Positions 24,065 to 32,433 of a DNA stretch of 64,000 nucleotides are shown in pieces. The notes below the pieces were generated by a model, which saw only the letters and a list, made by a program, of their open reading frames with translations, did not search any database and was not told the DNA's origin. Numbering within the stretch: the stretch's first letter is position 1; each line of letters begins with the position of its first letter. Source of the stretch: Bryobacteraceae bacterium (GTDB taxonomy: Bacteria; Acidobacteriota; Terriglobia; Bryobacterales; Bryobacteraceae). The translations under genes were made by a program, and so were the position numbers. Location: the NCBI GenBank assembly GCA_041394945.1, contig JAWKHH010000005.1:988468-1052467 (forward strand). Reading direction: 5' to 3'.

Positions 24065-26328
24065 GCCGCCTTGGTTGTCTGAATCTGCACAAGGTTCGCC
24101 GCCGTCCCTGCGCGCGTGAACGACAGCACGTCCATCGGGCATACGGAAACGCAGATCCCGCACCCGATACACGATGAATTTCCATTATCGAGCACCTGCT
24201 GCTTCAACGCGTGGCTCATCACGTCGATCCCCACCTGACAGTTCCGCGAACACTCGCCGCAGGCGATGCACTTGTCGTTCGAGTAGATCGCGAACCGGCT
24301 CGCCTTGAAGCGCGTGAAGACGCCGCTGAAGATGTGCATCAGCTTCGCGAGCGGACACCAGTACCGGCACCATATCTTGCCGCCGAGAAACGGATACAGC
24401 GTCACCGGGACGATTCCCACCAGCCAGACGTCGGCGACCAACCGGTACCAGACGAGCGCCGTTGCGTGCGTGGCGCGGAACAACTCCACCGTATCCTTCA
24501 ACAGCACCATCGCGGTAATGCCGGCCGCCGCGCCGAGCACGGCCCAGTTCATCCACTCCCAGCGAATGCTCGACTTGCCTTTCGGCGCGTTTTGACGCCA
24601 CCGGTCGCCGAGCGTTTCGGCAAGTCCGCCGCAGCCGCAGATCCATGAGCAGTATCGCTTCCCGTGCCAGAGCGCAAGCAACGGGATGAGCACGAAGGTG
24701 AGAATGACGCCCCAAACGATCCAGATCTGGTGCGGCGACCCGAAGAATGTGTAGAAGAAGAGCGGCCACGCATAAACGATGCCGTACGATCGCCACGCCT
24801 GCCCGGCGAATACAGGGTCGGCCGCCAGCCGCTCCCCCACCCACTGATACTTCACCGCGTACTGGAAGAGAAATTCCGGAATCAGGAAAAAGAAGATCCA
24901 CTGAAACGCAAGCAGGCTGGTGTAGCGCCAGATCTGAAAACGGTCCTTGCGGTCCACGCCCCACCGCTTCATCGCCCGAAATCCGAACGCCGTCATCGCC
25001 AGCGTGTAGGCCACCGTGTACCAGAACGACATCGGCCGATCGAAGAATGAGAACGCCTTGTAGCCCCAGCCTTTGTACGGCCAGAACTCAAAGCCTGTGC
25101 CCATCTTCGCGCCGTAGATCGTGTAGCAAACCAGGAAAGAAAATGCGAGCCATGAGTAGCGGTTTCCACGCACGCCCATTGCAATCATCGCCGCGATTCC
25201 ACCGGCTGCAGCGGCCGCGCCGGGCCAACCGAGCCCGCCCAGCGCCGCAACGCCGGTCTTCGCGCCCGTTAGCCACAGCCCAGTCATCGCTGCGGCGAGG
25301 GCCAGAATCGCCCACCACGGCGAACCGGTCCACTCGTTCTCCAGCCGGATCCCCAGCGACTTCAGAAACGCTGCCGGAACCTCGGCCCCCACCAGGACGA
25401 ATGCGTGGTCGTACTCCCGCTCTGTCTGTCCGGAGCGGGTGTTGAGCGTGTAGGTTCGCTCCGCAAACGACGCCACTGTGGATTCGAACACCACTTCCAC
25501 GCGCCCGGCGGCCTGCGCCTCGGCAATCAGGCGTTCGTTTTCCTTGAAGACGCGGGCGAATGACGATCCGCGGTACGACAGCGTCACGCGATTCCGCTCG
25601 GCCAGAGTGAGCGCGGCCTCCACCGCGCTATTTCCACCGCCGACGACGAGTATCTTCTCGCCGCGGTAGTGGCCCGGGCTGTAGAGCCGATGATAGACGC
25701 CCTCCCGGTCTTCGCCGGGAACACCCAGCTTGCGCGGCGTGCCGCGCTGTCCGGTGGCCAGAACCACTCGCCGCGTCCGATACACACCGTTCTGGGTCCA
25801 GACCTCGAATATCCCGTCCCGCCCTTTCGCGGCCCTCTCCACGCCTTCGCCCGTCCGCACATCGAGCTTGTTCTCATCCACAATCTGCCGCCAGCGCGCC
25901 AACAGGTCTTCCTTCCGCGCCCCGTCGAGCCAGAGCTTCCCCTTCGGCGGGGTGGCGTCGGGCTCGGCGTACACCCACTTGCCTTCCGGAAAGTCCTCGA
26001 TCGTGTTCGCGATCTTGTTCTTCTCGAGCACCACCACGCGGAGGCCCTTGGCCTGCAATTCCAGCGCCGCGTTCAGGCCCGATGCGCCCGCGCCGACAAC
26101 CACCACGTCGTACTCACCCGGTTCGCTCCCCCGCGCGCCGGCGAGAGCCGCGATGTAGTTCGCAACCCGGTAGCCGTGCTCCATGGCGAGTTTTACCACC
26201 GGCGCGCCGGAGAGGTCGCCGATCACGAAGAGCCCGCGGACATTGCTTTCGAGATTCGCGTCCACCACCGGACGCCGCCCGGCGGGATTCGAACTATCGA
26301 GGATCGCCTTTATCGTCTGGCCCAGCAT
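24061..26328 (-). CDS. FAD-dependent NAD(P)-binding oxidoreductase fused to a polytopic 4Fe-4S (NapH/CcoG-like) domain
   Basis: This 755-residue fusion begins with a segment resembling the C-terminal end of thioredoxin-reductase-type flavoproteins (GLFVIGDLSGAPVVKLAMEHG). It is followed at about residue 75 by an FAD-binding GxGxxG (VVVVGAGASG) and at about 225 by a second dinucleotide site (ILVVGGGNSAVEAAL). The C-terminal half has 6-8 membrane helices with loops containing CSWICGCGG and CRYWCP, as in NapH/NosR-type polyferredoxins, and ends in two 4Fe-4S motifs (CIACGECSRNC, CIGCGICVSVCP). It probably moves electrons from NAD(P)H across or at the membrane. The acceptor is unknown. The order of the N-terminal segments is odd. 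Confidence 0.82.
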   Translation of the reverse strand: MLGQTIKAILDSSNPAGRRPVVDANLESNVRGLFVIGDLSGAPVVKLAMEHGYRVANYIAALAGARGSEPGEYDVVVVGAGASGLNAALELQAKGLRVVVLEKNKIANTIEDFPEGKWVYAEPDATPPKGKLWLDGARKEDLLARWRQIVDENKLDVRTGEGVERAAKGRDGIFEVWTQNGVYRTRRVVLATGQRGTPRKLGVPGEDREGVYHRLYSPGHYRGEKILVVGGGNSAVEAALTLAERNRVTLSYRGSSFARVFKENERLIAEAQAAGRVEVVFESTVASFAERTYTLNTRSGQTEREYDHAFVLVGAEVPAAFLKSLGIRLENEWTGSPWWAILALAAAMTGLWLTGAKTGVAALGGLGWPGAAAAAGGIAAMIAMGVRGNRYSWLAFSFLVCYTIYGAKMGTGFEFWPYKGWGYKAFSFFDRPMSFWYTVAYTLAMTAFGFRAMKRWGVDRKDRFQIWRYTSLLAFQWIFFFLIPEFLFQYAVKYQWVGERLAADPVFAGQAWRSYGIVYAWPLFFYTFFGSPHQIWIVWGVILTFVLIPLLALWHGKRYCSWICGCGGLAETLGDRWRQNAPKGKSSIRWEWMNWAVLGAAAGITAMVLLKDTVELFRATHATALVWYRLVADVWLVGIVPVTLYPFLGGKIWCRYWCPLAKLMHIFSGVFTRFKASRFAIYSNDKCIACGECSRNCQVGIDVMSHALKQQVLDNGNSSCIGCGICVSVCPMDVLSFTRAGTAANLVQIQTTKAA

Positions 26329-26345
26329 CGCGCGCCGCTAACCGG

Positions 26346-26987
26346 CTACTTCTTCGCCGCCTCAACCTCGGAAGTCACGCTCGGCTCCAGCGCGCCGCCG
26401 CAGGACGAGCATGCCGCCGCCGATGGATGATTCGCCGCCCCGCAACCCGTGCACCCGATCGGACCGTGCGTCAGCGGCATCTTCGCGAGCCCCTCCGGCA
26501 TCGGCTGGGAGTCCGGCGCCGGAGCCTTCATCGCCAGCACCAGCGCCGCCGGCACGGAAAACACAAACCCCAGCGCGAACCAGCGCCATGCAGAGAACCC
26601 CTTTCCCATCGCCATGTGCGCGCAAGCTCCGCCGAAGATCAGACCAATGAGCACCAACACTCCCGCCCAGAAGTACGCGCCGGACTCCCGCTGGCTCTGC
26701 TGGTTCGAAAAGATCATCCCTTCGGGCCGGAACTTGGTGACGTACTCGAGGGGATTAGCCAGGAGATCCGCTTCCATTGCCCGCATCACCGCCATTCGCT
26801 GGCCGTCGATGACATAGGCGAGGTCGTGCCGGGAAACACGTGAGTTGCACACAACGCAGGTCTCGCCGTCCTTGGCGGGCATGGGCCCCATGATCCGCGG
26901 CTTGTTCTGTCCGAGCGCCAGCGCGTTCACAAGGACCAGGAGCGCCGCCAGGATGGCTGCCGACGAGATGTGTACTGCTCGGCTCAT
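26346..26987 (-). CDS. Membrane protein with CxxC pair and C-terminal zinc ribbon
   Basis: The 213-residue product has a signal peptide or anchor at the start, a CVVCNSRV pair shortly after, two membrane segments in the middle (YFWAGVLVLIGLIFGGA and WFALGFVFSVPAALVLAM) and a C-terminal zinc ribbon (CTGCGAANHPSAAACSSCG). Its gene is the first of the tight minus-strand operon ending in the alkD-like gene, and begins 17 bases upstream of the FAD/polyferredoxin gene, so it may be a partner or assembly factor for that redox protein. I do not recognise the family. Confidence 0.7.
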   Translation of the reverse strand: MSRAVHISSAAILAALLVLVNALALGQNKPRIMGPMPAKDGETCVVCNSRVSRHDLAYVIDGQRMAVMRAMEADLLANPLEYVTKFRPEGMIFSNQQSQRESGAYFWAGVLVLIGLIFGGACAHMAMGKGFSAWRWFALGFVFSVPAALVLAMKAPAPDSQPMPEGLAKMPLTHGPIGCTGCGAANHPSAAACSSCGGALEPSVTSEVEAAKK

Positions 26988-27079
26988 CGTTTAATCAAGG
27001 TGCGCCTTCATACGGTTCCCTGTCAAGCAGAATCCCGATCCGGGTCCCATTTATTCCCGCGCTTCGATACGATACCCCT

Positions 27080-28552
27080 ATGCCGGTGACACGCCGCAAG
27101 GCCCTCCAGTCCGCCCTCGCTCTCGCCGCCGCTTCGTGCGGGACTACCGCCCGCAAGCGTCCCAACATCCTCTTCGTGATGACCGACGACCACGCTGTGC
27201 CCCATCTTGGCTGCTACGGCAACACGCTCGTTAGGACGCCGCACATGGATCGTGTCGCCGTGGAAGGCGCGCGGTTCAGCAACGCGTTCGTCACGAATTC
27301 GCTGTGCGCGCCGGGCCGCGCCACCGTCCTCACCGGCGCGTACTCTCATGTCCACGGCATCCGCGGCAACTCGGAAGCCAGGAACGCCGTCGAGAAGATG
27401 GACTCCTCCATCGCCACCTATCCGCAGTTGCTGCAAGCGGCCGGCTACCGCACCGGCATGATCGGGAAATGGCACCTCAGCCACGACCCCGTCGGCTTCG
27501 ACACGTGGCGCGTCCTCCCGGGCCAGGGCCTCTACTTCGACCCTGAGTTCATCGAGAACGGAACCCGCCGCAAATACAAAGGCTACGCCACCGACCTCAC
27601 CACCGACTTCGCGCTCGACTTTCTGAAGCAGGAATCCGACAAGCCTTTCTGCCTCGTGTATCAGCACAAGGCGCCGCATCGTCCGTTTCTTCCGCCGGAG
27701 CGATTCAAGGACTTCCTCAAGGACACCGAGATTCCCTACCCAGCGACCTTCAACGACGACTATGCCACCCGCCAGATCGCTCGCCAGGCCGAGGACATGC
27801 GGTTCGACATCTCGGTCGCCGGCGACTACAAGGATCTGCCTTCCGGGCTTTCGGCCACCGACAAGAAGAAGTGGGTCTACCAGCGTTTCGTGCACGACTA
27901 CTACGGCGCCATTCAAGCAGTGGATGAGAATCTCGGGCGGGTGCTCGGGTATCTCGATGAGCACAAACTCACAGACGATACGGTGATCGTTTACACCTCC
28001 GACAACGGCTTCTTCGTCGGCGACCACGGCTGGTACGACAAGCGCTTCATGTACGAGCCTTCGCTGCGCGTTCCGCTGATGGTCCGCGCGCCGGGGGGAA
28101 AGCGGGGGCATGTTGCGGACGCGATGGCGATGAACATCGATATCGCCCCAACGATCCTCGACTATGCCGGCGTCAACGCGCCGGGCACGATGCAGGGGCG
28201 CAGCCTGCGGCCGGTGATCGAGGGCGCCTCACCGGCCGATTGGCGCAAGTCTATTTACTACTCCTACTACGAGAATTCGTGGGTGCTGGCGGGGAAGGGG
28301 AAGGAGGCGATGGCGGACCCAAGCTTTCAGTTCTTCACGCCGCACCGGATCGGTCCGCACCGGGGCGTGCGGACGGAGACGCATAAGTTGATCCATTATT
28401 ACGCGGAGGGTGACTATTGGGAGTTATTCGACCTTACGAAAGATCCGAATGAGTTGAACAATCTCTACGGCGCGACGGGCAAGGAAACGGTGACGACGGA
28501 GTTGAAGTCCGAACTGGAGCGGCTGCGGAACTACTATGGGGACACGGCTTGA
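27080..28552 (+). CDS. Sulfatase (arylsulfatase family, formylglycine type), exported
   Basis: The 490-residue enzyme starts with a Tat-like or lipoprotein-like leader (LALAAASCGTT). The sulfatase signature CAPGRATVLTG holds the Cys at residue 76 that an activating enzyme converts to formylglycine, with the conserved Arg at 80. Metal ligands are visible at the start (MTDDHAVPH) and near the C-terminal domain (YTSDNGFFVGDHGWYDKR). The C-terminal fifth (YWELFDLTKDPNELNNLYG) is typical of sulfatases acting on carbohydrate sulfates. The specific substrate is not predictable. A TACGAT hexamer ends 6 bases before ATG. The following gene lies 37 bases downstream. Confidence 0.92.
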   Translation: MPVTRRKALQSALALAAASCGTTARKRPNILFVMTDDHAVPHLGCYGNTLVRTPHMDRVAVEGARFSNAFVTNSLCAPGRATVLTGAYSHVHGIRGNSEARNAVEKMDSSIATYPQLLQAAGYRTGMIGKWHLSHDPVGFDTWRVLPGQGLYFDPEFIENGTRRKYKGYATDLTTDFALDFLKQESDKPFCLVYQHKAPHRPFLPPERFKDFLKDTEIPYPATFNDDYATRQIARQAEDMRFDISVAGDYKDLPSGLSATDKKKWVYQRFVHDYYGAIQAVDENLGRVLGYLDEHKLTDDTVIVYTSDNGFFVGDHGWYDKRFMYEPSLRVPLMVRAPGGKRGHVADAMAMNIDIAPTILDYAGVNAPGTMQGRSLRPVIEGASPADWRKSIYYSYYENSWVLAGKGKEAMADPSFQFFTPHRIGPHRGVRTETHKLIHYYAEGDYWELFDLTKDPNELNNLYGATGKETVTTELKSELERLRNYYGDTA

Positions 28553-28589
28553 GCCGTAGCGGCCCGAAAAAACTCACGATACTAAACGT

Positions 28590-29930
28590 ATGAACTCTTC
28601 CGGTCCCTCCCGCCGAGCCGTGCTCGCCCTCGTCGCGGCGCGCGCCACCGCAGCCGCCCCGGCGCGCATCCTCCTCCGTAGTTCGTGGCAGAGCGTCAAC
28701 ATCGGCGATGTGGGCCACACGCCCGGCGCGCTCAACCTCATCGAGAAGCACTTCCCCGAAGCCGAACTGACGCTCTGGCCCGGCGTCCTCGGGCACGGTT
28801 CGCGCGACCTGTTGACGAAGAACTTTCCGCGTCTCCGCATTGCGGAAGGCAGCGTCGGGGCGGACGGCAAGCCGACCACGCCGGCGCTCGCCGATGCATG
28901 GGCCGGCGCGAGCCTGTACCTCAGCGGCTCCGGCTCCGGATTCCCGGCCAGCAACCACGCCGTCGCGTTTCGGAAAGCCACCGGTAAGCCCGTGGGGGTG
29001 TTCGGCGTCAGCACGGACCCCATCTCCGGCTTCGGCGGCGGCCGCGAACCGGAAGGCGGCACGCTCGCCGAGATCCGCCGCAAGGCCGCCAAGCTGCCAC
29101 CGACGCACCTCAGCGCCGACCTCCGATTCATCATGGACCAGTCCGCGTTCTTCTTCTGCCGCGACACCATCTCGCGCGACTACCTCCGCGCGCAGCGCGT
29201 GAAAACGCCCATCCTTGAATTCGGTCCGGACGCGCAACTCGGCATGACGCTCCGCGACGAAGCCCGCGCAGCCGCCTTCCTCGCCGCGAACGGCCTTGAG
29301 GAGGGCAAGTTCATCTGCGTGATCCCGCGCCTGCGCTACACGCCGTACTACCGCATCCGCAACACACCCCGCAAGCCGGACGACGACGTGAAGGACGCCA
29401 TCAACAATCGCACCACCGAACGCGATCACGCGAAGCTCCGCGAGATGATCGCTTCCTACGTGCGGCAAACCGGCAACAAGGTGCTCGCGTGCGCGGAGAT
29501 GACGTACCAGGTGGAAATGGCGAAGGAAGTGCTCGTCGATCCGCTCCCGTCCGAGATCCGGAAGAATGTCGTGTGGCGCGACAGCTTCTGGATGCCGGAC
29601 GAAGCTGCGTCCGTCTACGCGCGCGCTCTTGCCGTCATCAGTGTCGAATGCCACTCCCCGCTGATCGCGCTGCACAACGGGACGCCCGCCTTCTATGTCC
29701 GTCAGCCCACGGACACCTGCAAGGGTCAGATGTACCGCGATTTCGGCGCGGGAGAATGGATGTTCGAGATCGACGAGGCCACCGGAGCCTCGCTCTGGAA
29801 CCGGCTCTCGGCGATCCAGCGCGACCCGGCGCGGGCCAAAGCGAAAGTGCGATCGATGATGGCCACCGTCGATCGTCTGCAGCGCCGCATGGTGGACGCC
29901 GTCCACGCCGCTGCCGATAGAGGTGTGTGA
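28590..29930 (+). CDS. Polysaccharide pyruvyl transferase-family protein with export signal
   Basis: The 446-residue protein has an unusual N-terminal leader (RRAVLALVAARATAAAP) before the PvyTase start NIGDVGHTPGALNLIEK. Further family features are the segment VFGVSTDPISG, an LEFGPDAQLGM helix, and the C-terminal VISVECHSPLIALHNGTPAFY, in the position of the donor or acceptor site. Known members transfer pyruvate from phosphoenolpyruvate to exopolysaccharide sugars in the cytoplasm, so a cleavable leader is unexpected. A GATACT hexamer ends 6 bases before ATG. The next gene overlaps its stop (GTGA). Confidence 0.78.
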   Translation: MNSSGPSRRAVLALVAARATAAAPARILLRSSWQSVNIGDVGHTPGALNLIEKHFPEAELTLWPGVLGHGSRDLLTKNFPRLRIAEGSVGADGKPTTPALADAWAGASLYLSGSGSGFPASNHAVAFRKATGKPVGVFGVSTDPISGFGGGREPEGGTLAEIRRKAAKLPPTHLSADLRFIMDQSAFFFCRDTISRDYLRAQRVKTPILEFGPDAQLGMTLRDEARAAAFLAANGLEEGKFICVIPRLRYTPYYRIRNTPRKPDDDVKDAINNRTTERDHAKLREMIASYVRQTGNKVLACAEMTYQVEMAKEVLVDPLPSEIRKNVVWRDSFWMPDEAASVYARALAVISVECHSPLIALHNGTPAFYVRQPTDTCKGQMYRDFGAGEWMFEIDEATGASLWNRLSAIQRDPARAKAKVRSMMATVDRLQRRMVDAVHAAADRGV

Positions 29931-30757
29931 CCCGCCGACTTGCCTGGCTCATTGCCGCCCTCGCCGCAAGCTCCGGCGCCGAGCAGCCGCCGGGCCGGGC
30001 GGGCGGACCGTGCGTCAACGGGGCCGATCGCACGATGTTCGCCACCGCCGAAGCCACCGGCGGACAGGCCTACCTGCTGGACCGGTCGGAGATCGGCCGT
30101 AGCGCCGAAGTGATCATCGCCCGCATGGGCCACGAACTCCTGCTCGCGCGGGCGGCCGGCGACAGCGACATCGACCACGAGTTCGCATTTCCGGTGGATT
30201 CCACGGTCACGAGCCTCGTTGTTTCCGTGTGGGTGCAGTGTCGCGCGTCCATCGAGATCCTGCCGCCCGCCGCCGCAACGGCGGACTCGCGCCATCGCTT
30301 TCTCGCTGGCGAAGTAGCCCGGTTCCCCGCGCCGGCGCCCGGCATGTGGAGGGTGCGCGCTCGCGGACGCGGCTTGTGGTCGATATCGGCCGAAGGCAAG
30401 GGCGATCTCGACATCGAATCGGCGCGTTTCGTGCGGTGGGGTGGAAGGCCGGGGCACGAGGGGTGGTTTCCCATGACAACGCCACCGCCAGCCGGGTCCA
30501 CGGGGACGCTGCAAGTCGAGCTTTCCGAGGAAGTCAGCGAAGTGCGATTCAGCCTGGTGGCCGCAAACAGCGCGCCGCTTGCGGGTCTCTTCGACGACAC
30601 GCGATTCGAGCATTCTCCCGCGGCGCACTTCCTCCGCATCCAACTTCCCACCGGAGCATTCCGGCTCCTCGTTGAGGGAGTCGACATCAATGGCTACCCG
30701 TTTCGGCGCCTCACTGGCGCGGCGTTCCTGATACCACAGGCGCAACCGGTCCGTTGA
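29927..30757 (+). CDS. Secreted protein of unknown function
   Basis: The GTG start overlaps the preceding gene's stop. The 276-residue product has a hydrophobic leader (LAWLIAALAASSGAEQ) and then beta-rich sequence with alternating hydrophobic residues (STVTSLVVSVWVQ, MWRVRARGRGLWSISAEG). The pattern PGMWRVRARG plus a later LQVELSEEVSEVRF resembles the beta-sandwich modules that follow von Willebrand A domains in animal hemicentins, but without a VWA domain here. No catalytic motif is visible. The coupling to the pyruvyl-transferase-like gene suggests a shared export or surface role. Confidence 0.65.
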   Translation: MTRRLAWLIAALAASSGAEQPPGRAGGPCVNGADRTMFATAEATGGQAYLLDRSEIGRSAEVIIARMGHELLLARAAGDSDIDHEFAFPVDSTVTSLVVSVWVQCRASIEILPPAAATADSRHRFLAGEVARFPAPAPGMWRVRARGRGLWSISAEGKGDLDIESARFVRWGGRPGHEGWFPMTTPPPAGSTGTLQVELSEEVSEVRFSLVAANSAPLAGLFDDTRFEHSPAAHFLRIQLPTGAFRLLVEGVDINGYPFRRLTGAAFLIPQAQPVR

Positions 30758-30779
30758 GAATCAAGTCAGTCGAGGGGAG

Positions 30780-30853
30780 TGGCTGGGAGGCAGGGATTCG
30801 AACCCCGATAGGCGGATCCAGAGTCCGCAGTCTTACCGTTAGACGACCTCCCA
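30780..30853 (-). tRNA. tRNA-Gln (anticodon CUG)
   Basis: The minus strand folds into a full cloverleaf. The acceptor stem is TGGGAGG / CCTCCCA, the D arm contains TAACGGTA, the anticodon stem GCGGA / TCCGC holds loop CTCTGGA (anticodon CTG), and the T arm contains GGTTCGAATCC. The discriminator is G and CCA is encoded. U1:A72 at the acceptor end is typical of bacterial tRNA-Gln. It lies between a secreted-protein gene and the SGNH hydrolase gene. Confidence 0.97.
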
Positions 30854-30903
30854 GCAAGGCAGGCGCTCCTTCCAGTATAGCCGTTCCCGGGCGAAACGAA
30901 GAT

Positions 30904-31611
30904 CTACCGCGCCGGTTTTCGGGCCCCGAGACTACCCCGAATCACTTCCGCGATATGACGGCCCAGCATCTCCGATGAATCCGCGGAAAAATGCACGTTG
31001 TCCGGCTGAACGTGTGGGATCTTCCGCGCTGCGATAAACGCATTCAGATCGTCCACCGCCACCCCGTGCCGGCGCATGATCCGCAGCGCGACTTCGTTGT
31101 AGCGCGGCGCATCGGCCGGGTATCGCCCGGCGGCGCCCTCGGGCACCGGAGTCGTGGGCCGCCACAACAGCGCCGCGGCGGTCTTCTTCAGCCGCAACAC
31201 GAGCTTCTCGAGGTTCCGTCCGTACTCCTCGGGTGAGGCGACCTGCTTGCCTCGCGGCGGGAGGGCCAATTGGTTGTTGCCGTCCAGGTACTTGAGATCG
31301 TGCAGGCCCCAGTTGAAATGGATCAGATCCCACCTCCCGGTCCCGAGCCAACGCTCGATCTTCTCGAGCCCGCGCTCGGTGGCGCCGCAGTTCTCCGGCG
31401 GACGATGCACGTTGGCCACGCCGCGCAGGTGCTCGCGCACAGCGAGCGTATAGCCGATCGAAATCGAATCGCCGATGAGGAGGACTCTCGGCAGCGCCGG
31501 ATCGTCGGTCACCGGAGCGAATTCCGGACGGACCGCCGTCTGCGGCCACAGCGGCGAAGCACACAGAAAACCAGCGACGGCAAGGGCCGTGCGAAGATGC
31601 CGGATACGCAC
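30904..31611 (-). CDS. SGNH/GDSL-family hydrolase, secreted
   Basis: The GTG start opens a leader (TALAVAGFLCASPLWPQ) and the product is 235 residues. The SGNH blocks are visible: block I LLIGDSISIGY with the catalytic Ser, block III-like FNWGLHDLKYL, and block V near the C-terminus VQPDNVHFSADS with Asp and His. Enzymes of this family are carbohydrate esterases or lipases acting on acetylated sugars or lipids. A longer frame upstream was rejected because its extra residues overlap the divergent SDR promoter and have no leader. It is 61 bases from the SDR start, divergently oriented. Confidence 0.88.
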   Translation of the reverse strand: MRIRHLRTALAVAGFLCASPLWPQTAVRPEFAPVTDDPALPRVLLIGDSISIGYTLAVREHLRGVANVHRPPENCGATERGLEKIERWLGTGRWDLIHFNWGLHDLKYLDGNNQLALPPRGKQVASPEEYGRNLEKLVLRLKKTAAALLWRPTTPVPEGAAGRYPADAPRYNEVALRIMRRHGVAVDDLNAFIAARKIPHVQPDNVHFSADSSEMLGRHIAEVIRGSLGARKPAR

Positions 31612-31672
31612 GTGCTGATTGTATCCCGAGGCGGGCGCGGCCGGCCGGGGTGTATCATCGTTGGAGGACTCT

Positions 31673-32425
31673 ATGAAGCTGAACGGCAATACGATTCTCA
31701 TCACCGGCGGAGGCAGTGGCATCGGACGCGCGTTGGCGGAGCGATTTCATGCGCTGGGCAACACCGTCATCATTACGGGCAGGCGCGAATCCGCACTCGC
31801 GGCAACCGTCGCCGGGAATCCCGGAATACATGCCATGACACTCGACGTGCGGGACCCCGACGCGATCACCGCCTTCGCGGCCAAGGTGACCGCCGCACAT
31901 CCGGCGCTGAACGTGGTGGTCAACAACGCCGGCATCATGGTCCGCGAGGACCTCACCGACCCCGGCCACCTCGCGACGTCGGACGCAACCATCGCCACCA
32001 ACCTCGCCGGTCCCATCCGCCTCAACGCCGCGCTGCTCGGCCATCTGCGCGCTCGCGAACGCGGGGCGATCCTGAACGTCTCCTCCGGGCTGGCCTCCAT
32101 ACCGCTGGCGCCCTTTCCCACGTATTGCGCCACCAAGGCGGCGATCCACTCCTACAGCCAGTCCCTGAGCCGCCAGTTGAGGGGCACGTCCGTGCAGGTA
32201 ATCGAGATCGTCCCGCCCTATGTCCAAACCGAACTGACCGGCGCGGACCAGGCAGCCGACCCGCGCGCGATGCCCCTTGCCGACTACATCGCCGAGACGT
32301 TCCAGTTGCTCGAAGCGAACCCGGACGCGGGAGAGATCCTCGTGGAGCGCGTGAAGATGCTGCGGTTCGCCGAGGTGCGCGGAGAGTACGAAACAACCTT
32401 CGGCCACCTCAACGACGCCTTTTGA
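31673..32425 (+). CDS. SDR-family NAD(P)-dependent oxidoreductase, DltE-like
   Basis: The 250-residue product has the classical short-chain dehydrogenase features: TGGGSGIG at 10-17, NNAG near residue 85, catalytic Ser in NVSSGLAS and the YCATKAA Tyr/Lys motif. Its pattern is closest to the DltE-type branch annotated near D-alanylation genes, which act on unidentified substrates. The start is supported by a ggagg site 6-7 bases before, and a TATCAT hexamer ends 14 bases before the ATG. Eight bases separate the stop from the amidohydrolase ATG, so the two are probably co-transcribed. Confidence 0.9.
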   Translation: MKLNGNTILITGGGSGIGRALAERFHALGNTVIITGRRESALAATVAGNPGIHAMTLDVRDPDAITAFAAKVTAAHPALNVVVNNAGIMVREDLTDPGHLATSDATIATNLAGPIRLNAALLGHLRARERGAILNVSSGLASIPLAPFPTYCATKAAIHSYSQSLSRQLRGTSVQVIEIVPPYVQTELTGADQAADPRAMPLADYIAETFQLLEANPDAGEILVERVKMLRFAEVRGEYETTFGHLNDAF

Positions 32426-32433
32426 TCCCAGCC

